Assembly: GCA_016508695.1 (NCBI GenBank) | Contig: VNKQ01000006.1 | Span: forward strand, 1,860,001-1,924,000 | Direction of reading: 5' to 3' | DNA length: 64,000 bases | Source of the DNA: Hyphodiscus hymeniophilus | Taxonomy: Eukaryota > Ascomycota > Leotiomycetes > Helotiales > Hyphodiscaceae | In this document: one piece after another, positions 57,192 to 64,000 of the stretch | How positions within the stretch are numbered: position 1 is the first letter of the stretch | Layout: every line of letters starts with the position of its first letter | Notes under the pieces: model-generated | What the model was told of the DNA's origin: nothing | The model's database searches: none | Seen by the model: the letters and a program-made list of their open reading frames with translations, nothing else | Position numbers and translations under genes: made by a program

Positions 57192-58922
57192 ATGCGTACA
57201 AGTTTTGTTTGGGCTTGCCTCGGCCTCGCCAGTCTATCCCTGGCCGAACCCGGCGTTGTCTCTCTCAGAACATACAAGAACCACGAGAAGCATGCTGAAG
57301 CTCTACGAAAACGAGATTTAATTCGTTCGTCCAAACGTGATGCTTTCTCAGTCACTCTTCAAAACTACCCTTTCATCGGTGGAGGTTTTTATTTCGTCAA
57401 TGCCACCGTTGGGACTCCCTCTCAAGTGGTCCAGTAAGTCATTTCAGCTCAGTCCCCGGTACTCGAGCAGCGAGGAGGAAGTTTTCCCCACACTCTCTTC
57501 TCCGGAGCCAGCCATATATATTTCCACATACTCGAGAAGTAGTGCTAACTCTGCGAAAGGCTCGATATCGATACTGGGTCTTCCGATGTTTGGATGTTCG
57601 GAGCCCACAGCTGCGATTCGTCCACGTCAGTCTGCGCAGGAGGCGCTTTCGACGAGACAGCATCAACATCGCTAGTTCTCATTGCTGAGGGCGCATTTCA
57701 GATCCAGTACTTCACGGCTGGAAGTGGAGTGGTTGGGGATTATGTGGGGGATTTTTTCACCATTGGAGGGCAGACGATCAACAATCTGACCATGGGAGTG
57801 GCTTCGCAGGCCACGTCGGTCAGTACGGGGATCATGGGGATTGGCTTCGATAGCAATGAGGCAATCATCTCGCAGGAGGAATCGGAGGGTGAGGATGCTC
57901 AGCCCTATGCGAACCTCATTGATTCCATGCAGCAGCAGGGCTTAATTGGAGTGAAGGGGTACAGCTTGTATCTGGATGATTTGGAGGCCGACACTGGTTC
58001 AATCATCTTTGGCGGGATCGATACAGCGAAATTTGATGGCGATCTTAGCATCCTTGAGATCCAACCAGATTCCCAGTCCGGGACATACTCCTCTTTTGGA
58101 GTCATTTTGAATTCTGTCGGAGTCACTGATAGTTCCGGGTCGACTGTCTTGACGACTAGCAATATGCCAAATGTGGTGATCCTGGATACTGGAACTGCGT
58201 TTACCATCCTCCCATCCGATCTCGTCACTGAGCTCATAGCATACTTCGGCGCCGAGAATGATCAGACCTATGGTTACGTTGTGCGATGCGACCTCGGTGG
58301 ATTGACCGGGACGCTCGACTACCAATTCGCCGGCCCCACTGGACCGGTTGTCTCGGTTCCTTTTGAGGAGCTCGCAATCCCCATCGTGAACCTCGAGTCC
58401 GGAAAAGCTCTCACTGATTCGAACAAGAATCCAGTATGTCGTTTGGGCATTTCAGCGCCGTCCTCGGACTCCGAGCCCCTGCTCTTCGGAGATACCTTCC
58501 TACGCTCAGCATACGTCGTCTACGACCTCGACAACCTGCAGATCGGAATCGCGCAGACGCTCTTCAACGTAACCGACTCCAAGATTGAGCCCATCAGCGC
58601 AAGCGCCACCGGGCAGAACCTCCCGGGAAACATCGCTAGCGTGGTGACTACGATCGTGCAGACAAAGACTCAGGGGGTCGATGGTGCTGCGGAGAGTTTC
58701 ATCACCGGAACCGCGCCAAGCGTTGTAAATACCGCTGTTGGAGGAGGAAAGGGAGCGTCGGTGCTGTCTGGATATAAGACGACGTATTTGAATGGCCCAG
58801 CTACTCCGACTAGCTCAGGTGCCAGTAGTACCCAGACTAAGAAGTCTGCTGCAGTCAAGTCCATGTCGGGAGGTATGTGGCTACCAGTACTTGCGTGCAT
58901 TGGAGCTCTGGCTATACTGTAA
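57192..58922 (+). CDS. yapsin-like GPI-anchored aspartic protease (A1)
   Basis: Two exons, 57192-57433 and 57560-58922, giving 534 residues. Signal peptide MRTSFVWACLGLASLSLAEP and a basic propeptide with KR sites (RKRDLIRSSKRD), as in secreted proteases cut by Kex2. The two catalytic Asp motifs are LDIDTGSSDVW (~84, restored by intron removal) and VILDTGTAFTILP (~290), with hydrophobic-hydrophobic-Gly further on. GVKGYSLYLDDLEADTGSIIFGGIDTAKFDG is a yapsin-type block. The C-terminus has a Ser/Thr-rich region and a hydrophobic end (MWLPVLACIGALAIL) after SGG, fitting a GPI signal. It probably shapes cell-wall proteins at the surface, as yapsins do (inference). Confidence 0.93.
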
Positions 58923-59675
58923 TAGAAAAGCATCTGAACTCAAGCGCATCATAGAGACGATATAGCTTTTTGTATCACTGCAATCCATGATTGGGATGTA
59001 AATACCTGCGTTGGTGTGAGATAGACGGGCTGGGGGTCTGCTTTCGTGCTCTACACATAGGTAGTCAACAAAGAGTTCGACCCGAACTGCTTCACTTCAA
59101 ACCACTTAGACTTGATAATTAATATTTGAAGTTGCATATTCTACTATCTAGCCAGTCATTGTGTCACCTGCAGTCTTATTCCGAACGGTTTTAATTGTCG
59201 ATAATTAGGGCCCTGGACGCAGTCGAATTCGATATGAGACGTATGCTTGGCAACACAGACGGGACAATGGAAGTAGCTACAACTAATGCTCGGTCTTACT
59301 TTTGAGTAAGTACTGGTCGTCGATGACTTCGTCCACCAAAGCTTGCTCAATTGATCCCATCTCGTATTCCAATATTGATTCTTGATGCTTCACATCGACA
59401 CGTGACCAGTTCGCATAATCTTCGGAAGATGGAGTGCCTCAATGACTAATCGTCAACTTCCCCACCACCACCACTGCACTGCGTCATGGTGAAGATTCCA
59501 ACCTTATGAACCAACATCAACATTCTCAGGTCACGGCCCATTCACACTCGAGCTGCCAAGTCCGGTACGATCTTCAAGATGGAGTTCTATCCTTGAAGAT
59601 TTGCAACGTCTGCCTATCCCCGTAACTGGCAGACACCAAGACTTTCATACCAACGAATATTGAATTCCCCTGATC
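58923..59675. other. intergenic, no gene recognised
   Basis: Between yapsin and F-box genes; one small frame at 59156-59350 has no support. Confidence 0.5.
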
Positions 59676-60917
59676 ATGGCCCTCGACTTACAGAGCAACT
59701 GGGATGTTTCGATGTCGCAGCCATTTCGAGTACCAATTCAGTCGACCAAGCAAGAGTCATCTTCTTCATCACCAGCACCGGGTCCATACCTCAAACCACC
59801 CTCCAGCGAAATCCTTCTCCCAACGGAAATCATATCCCACATCCTTTCCTACATCCCCCAACGCAACACCTCTCAGGGCACGTTCTGGGCCTGCAGTCTC
59901 GTCTCACGAGCATGGTACTCTGCCTCGATTAAGCTACTCTACGCAGAGCCGCATCTTCACGGCGGTAACTTCTCCGAATTCGTTACGACAGTCTGCCCCT
60001 CCAAGAATGCACACATCCGCCAATCCTCGCTCGCAGTCCTCGTCCGACGGCTCGATATGGGGGAATTGGTACACAACTCGAGCCGGAGCCTGACCGCGAG
60101 GCTACTAGGACGGCTGAAGCACAACATCGAAGCCTTCGTGGCGCCCCAGGCTTCCTTCGCCATAAACAGCTTTGCGGCACTCAGCAAATGTACCCGGCTG
60201 CGGCACCTGGACCTATCCCTAATATCCGCCTCGATACCCCCAAAACTCCTCTTCCAAACTCTCCTCGCTCTCGAGAACTTAGAGACTCTGTTCTTCCCCC
60301 GCTCTTCGGGCCCTCAAACAGATGGTTCTACGACATCGTACGCGTGGCCGCCGAAACTGAAGGCGCTGCATCTAGCAGGATGGATTGACTCAAACTTTCT
60401 ACGCACGCATATCACGCATGCCCCGAAGTCCCTCGAGCGACTGAGTATCCAGCACTGCCCACAAGTCTATGCCGAGCCACTTCTAGAGACTCTCTCCGTG
60501 TTAGGCCACCGCCTCCGACACCTGACGATCCGCCATCCAATGCCGCAACTACAGGTTGGTGTCCTGGGCCACGTCCTTCTCCTCTGCCCGAATTTGCTCG
60601 CGCTCCGCATATCCGCGGACTATATCTCCAGCTCCCTCTTCCAATCTATAGAGGCCGGCCATCCACTGCGGATCCTCGATCTCGATTGCTCGGGCACGGC
60701 GACGGCAGATGTGGAGATCGCACCTGGGGCCGTGTATGATGCTGTGGAGGATGGCAGACTACCAGATCTGAGAAGTGTGAGGGTTAGTGCGAGACTGGCC
60801 TGGACGGCTACGGAGAGGTTGACAAGAGATGTGGAGGACTTGGTGGAGATACTGGAGGAGGGTGAGATGGAACGGCCGGTGGGTGTGCCGGCTGGTGTTT
60901 GGACTACTTATGAGTAA
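59676..60917 (+). CDS. F-box protein, possible LRR-type substrate domain
   Basis: Single exon, 413 residues. After a Ser/Pro-rich N-terminus, the F-box lies at ~45-90: LLPTEIISHILSYIPQ, then TFWACSLVSRAWYSASIKLLYAEPHL, the usual spacing (LP..I...I..yl..... l...clVsr.W). Leucine-rich-type stretches follow: CTRLRHLDLSLISASIPPK, ALENLETLFFPR, WPPKLKALHLAGW, APKSLERLSIQHC and CPNLLALRISADY, consistent with a substrate-binding solenoid. The tail is acidic with DLVEILEEGEME. F-box proteins recruit targets to SCF ubiquitin ligases; the target is unknown. Confidence 0.88.
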   Translation: MALDLQSNWDVSMSQPFRVPIQSTKQESSSSSPAPGPYLKPPSSEILLPTEIISHILSYIPQRNTSQGTFWACSLVSRAWYSASIKLLYAEPHLHGGNFSEFVTTVCPSKNAHIRQSSLAVLVRRLDMGELVHNSSRSLTARLLGRLKHNIEAFVAPQASFAINSFAALSKCTRLRHLDLSLISASIPPKLLFQTLLALENLETLFFPRSSGPQTDGSTTSYAWPPKLKALHLAGWIDSNFLRTHITHAPKSLERLSIQHCPQVYAEPLLETLSVLGHRLRHLTIRHPMPQLQVGVLGHVLLLCPNLLALRISADYISSSLFQSIEAGHPLRILDLDCSGTATADVEIAPGAVYDAVEDGRLPDLRSVRVSARLAWTATERLTRDVEDLVEILEEGEMERPVGVPAGVWTTYE

Positions 60918-61296
60918 TTGGATACCCCGGCGTTTTGCTTCAGGGGATATTTGAAAGGTAGAAAATCCCGGCCTTCAACGAATAGGGTTACACGACTCGT
61001 GGACGAATGCGACTAAAACTCGTGACAATGTTACACTCCTTGAGTACTGCAAAATAAGTTTGGGGTACGTTTTTCAAACCCTTTGAAGCTAAACATGCGT
61101 TCTGAGCCCATCCAAGCAAGGCATTTGCCCTCATAAACTCATCTCTTCCATGTTCGCCAAATCAACATCCGAAAGCCATACGACTGCTAGCACCATCTTT
61201 TCCATCGGACGACATTTTCATAGCTACGGAGTATGCCCTCCATTCAGGCAATCCTATGCCATTCCTAACCCATGTTATGCCCTCATAATAGCATCC
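60918..61296. other. intergenic
   Basis: F-box 3' end and the downstream edge of the zinc-knuckle pseudogene. No gene. Confidence 0.5.
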
Positions 61297-62580
61297 TCAA
61301 TATCCGAGTAACTGCCGTTTCGCTGCATTCAAGAGCTTGACGCTTTCGTCATAAATGCCTCGAGGAGCGTCGGCACCTGTCACCAATACATCAGACATCC
61401 TCTCCAAGTCAATTTCATAGATCGATTGCTCGTATGCGTCGGCGATTCTGCAATGTCGAGTTAGCAATGCACCGTTTTCGAAGATGATGGACACGGTGAC
61501 TTACTCGGTCTCGGTAGCTCCTTCGGTCACTCCAAGCACAAAGTACGGATCATCGACGAGCAGCTGATCCTGGTTTGCAACATGGGAACGCTGAACAGCA
61601 GTATTGGCTATGAACCGGGTGTTCTGCACCATTGGCTTTGAGCCTGCTGATTCTGTTGGTCTTGCGATGTTCGTGGATACCTCACCTAGCGGAGCTAAGC
61701 TTGAGGCTGGGTCTGACGTGGGTTTTCGTGGTAGAGGGTGGATTATGTTTGTGGGCTGGTTATCGGACTTATTCTTGCGCTATACGCTATTAGAGGTGTG
61801 TCTTGGCTCAAAAACGATGGCGTTGCTTCCCCTGGCATATGAACGTCGACGTCGCTGCGGTACTGGATATCGGTCTGGCGAAGGTGAGCGTCGACGGATC
61901 GGGGTTCGGGATCTATATCGTGGGTTTCGTCGTGGGGATGATCTTCGACGTTCTTCATACTCTAAGTACTCGTCATAATGGCTGAAGTGTGCTCGAGGTG
62001 GGGGTTCATCGCGGTAGGGGGAACGTTGTCGACCGTATCGGTCTGGCAGGTGTTACTGGGATGGAGACCGTGATCTTTTGAATATTCGTTCCCGAGGGGG
62101 AGATCTAGATCGATTCCTTGCTACTCTGTCTGCCAGACGACTATCGCGACCTCGCTCGACGGAATAATCCTGCGTGAAGTGACGTTCATTTCCTTTGTAG
62201 ATGCATCGTTCGTCAATCCAGATGGAACAACCGGGCGATGTCTTGAGTGCGTCAAGAACTTTTTTCTTCAAGTGGGGATTCTCGTCCAGACCGACCATCT
62301 CGCACCAAGCATTGGTTCCCGGCAAAGGACCTTGATGATGATCCGTGGGAATGCGTCTACCATGTGGACAGTACCGTTCTATGTGATTAATCCCCCCCAC
62401 TTGAAGCATTGCTTGACCTCTTCACGACAGACTCCATAGTGGAATCTCGGACAATTTGTGCAAGGCAGTGGGATCGTAGGCATCTACTCAAGTCAGGAAT
62501 ATTGATCGTGCCAGCAAATATGGCTCCGTGTGGAAGTGAATCTCACCTCGATCGAGGTCTGGGTGACACGAGCTCCTCGC
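61297..62580 (-). pseudogene. zinc-knuckle, RS-rich protein pseudogene
   Basis: On the minus strand one frame reads as a protein over ~1.2 kb apart from a few breaks. Starting upstream: a possible short exon ending TQTSIE, an intron, then PLPCTNCPRFHYGVCREEVKQC, a zinc-knuckle-like Cys/His block. At 62392-62398 a run of seven C (G on the coding strand) shifts the frame just inside a second knuckle: its Cys side is in one frame and NHIERYC in the next. After the shift come HLKKKVLDALKTSPGCSIW and an RS-rich stretch (RNRSRSPPRERIFKRSRSPSQ), then an in-frame TAA (62053-62055) after which RS-rich sequence continues, and a TAG (61780-61782). A 57-bp intron (61448-61504) remains intact and the final exon ends at 61297. 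The two stops could derive from CAA and CAG by C-to-T changes. Alternatively, the first stop lies in an unrecognised intron. Sequencing error at the homopolymer cannot be excluded. Confidence 0.6.
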
Positions 62581-64000
62581 AGATTCAACTTATTTCAATA
62601 ACACGACTCAAAATTGGGAATTTCGTGCTATGGATTGTTGGTAATCGTAGGTCACCAGAAGGTCGTCAAACCTCGATTACGTCAAAGACTCTGGCCTTGA
62701 GCTTCGAATTCCTGGTGATCGATGGAACGCTCTAACAATGCAGTCGCAGGTATCAAAAAGGAGCATGTACCAAGTGTGTGAGTTTGGGGTTGACCTTTGT
62801 TGATGGTTGTCGAATAAACTTTAAGAGTTTATGGTTGAATTCGGGAAGGCTTATGCACTTCATCAGCCAAAGTGGGAAGGAGCGTGGTCGCGTCGCGTAC
62901 GGACCAACTGTGATAGCTCATTTCAAGACCCAGAACATATCCAATATCAAAGGCCGTTGGCTGGTTCTTCCTTGGTGAGGAGAAAGTCTTCATTTCAAGT
63001 CAGAACTCTATGTCCCAGCCCTCTGTACCTCCAGGCTCACTGACTTCAGCAAAGTTGAGAAGTTTTTGTGCACTGCCGCCACAGAGCAAAGACTTCTTAT
63101 GTCCAACTGAGAACTATATCTGGTATTTTATTTCAAGCAGTTTTGATGAAAGCCTAAGCTTTCGATAATAAAAATGGCATTTGGTTACCATCATCGTCGC
63201 CAGAGTCATTTAAGATTTTCGACAACGAGATTATGACCAGCTCCATGTCGCATACTTGATTGACAGCAAGATTAACCGTCAAGATGGACGACGCTACAGG
63301 GACTGCAGAGGTAGAAAGAGACAAGTAGTGCATGCAAGTATTGAGTGCGTGCCAGAAGTGCCTCGTGTGTTTCGATGCATCAAAGGACAATAAAGGCCTT
63401 GCAAAGAATTGTTATAAGACAGAGTCAAAAATAACACATTCCGCCCATGAAAGAGTCAAGAGGGGACAGTGGCTCGCAGAACACAAAGAGCGATACTTTT
63501 AAGAACTTCCCAAAGAATTCTGCAGGTCTTGCTCCGAATTCTTCATTTTGTACTTTCGCGACTTCTTGTCAAGCCCGAGAACCTTTAGGGGCTTTTATTG
63601 GTCGTTGGTGCGTGTAAATTTCATGCCACTCCTCTTTCACTTGTCTAAGAAGATTTCCATCGACTTTCGATTGATTTAAAGTGTATTTGAGGTTGAAAGC
63701 CTTGCATGACAGCGTTTCCACAGTTGATATATAGAACAGTCACATCCAGTCATGTGACCACAACCTACATGTCCACGAATTAGTGGATCTAATACTAATC
63801 AAGGGTAAATTATGTTTCCACGTATTAGTATCTGAACCAACATCAAAATCAGCAATCCGGAAACCCAGAAGTTCAGATCTGCGGGGAGACACTTCTTCTG
63901 GGATCTGTATGGGGCCCGACCTTACCCCGCCCGAGCATATGATCTGATGATTATTCAGTATTGGAAAACAATCCCCGTTCCGATCTACCCGCGAGATAAA
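62581..64000. other. window end, no gene recognised
   Basis: Upstream side of the pseudogene, with coding-like but interrupted sequence up to about 62740 that may be its older 5' part. Frames at 62778-63043 and 63154-63390 have no support. No telomeric repeat or transposon was seen. Confidence 0.4.

Noticed and set aside
1..64000. A biosynthetic gene cluster, CRISPR array or prophage
   Set aside because: Gene order and functions are mixed; no polyketide or peptide synthase, no spaced repeats, no phage genes. The organism is a eukaryote.

Overview
The window is chromosomal DNA of a filamentous ascomycete (Pezizomycotina). Its genes carry mostly 45-80 bp GT..AG introns, often with CTAAC/CTGAC-like branch points. 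The gene set is typical of that group: a HET-domain protein, a WSC glycoprotein, yapsin, sedolisin, a Mug190-type SMP/C2 protein, a TOK1-type potassium channel and an Fcr3-like bZIP factor. A leotiomycete is plausible, but the sequence alone does not prove it. I placed exon boundaries by reading splice signals and protein continuity by eye; there is no transcript evidence.

Layout. 0-11 kb: secreted sedolisin protease (-), TPR-repeat protein (+), two-exon HET-domain protein (-), and choline/ethanolamine phosphotransferase (-). 11-20 kb: a small conserved-looking protein (-), a single-pass membrane glycoprotein (-), coatomer gamma-COP (-) and an intron-containing tRNA-Glu (-). 20-31 kb: bZIP factor (+), BTB protein (+), mitochondrial 1-Cys peroxiredoxin (-) and a large SMP/C2 lipid-transfer protein (-). 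33-46 kb: HAD/CECR5 hydrolase (+), WSC glycoprotein (-), a decayed tract with ubiquitin-like segments, GlcG/HbpS-like protein (-), a ribonucleotide reductase inhibitor with a PIP box (+) and a Ser-rich GPI-type protein full of minisatellites (-). 47-61 kb: cyclase-family enzyme (-), TOK1-type channel (+), a three-module protein of unknown function (-), Gemin2-like splicing factor (+), yapsin (+) and an F-box protein (+). 61-62.7 kb: a zinc-knuckle/RS-rich pseudogene (-).

There is no metabolic cluster. The genes are an ordinary mix of housekeeping functions (COPI, snRNP assembly, phospholipid synthesis, dNTP control, redox) and surface or secreted proteins. Complete transposons, CRISPR arrays and phage-like elements were not seen.

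The most unusual items are the three-module protein at 51.7-53.4 kb, the decayed tract with two ubiquitin-like segments at 38.4-40.7 kb, the zinc-knuckle pseudogene with a frameshift at a 7-base homopolymer, a long inverted repeat built on CACGTG at 12.0 kb, and the fast-evolving 60-bp and 15/30-bp repeats in the GPI-protein gene.
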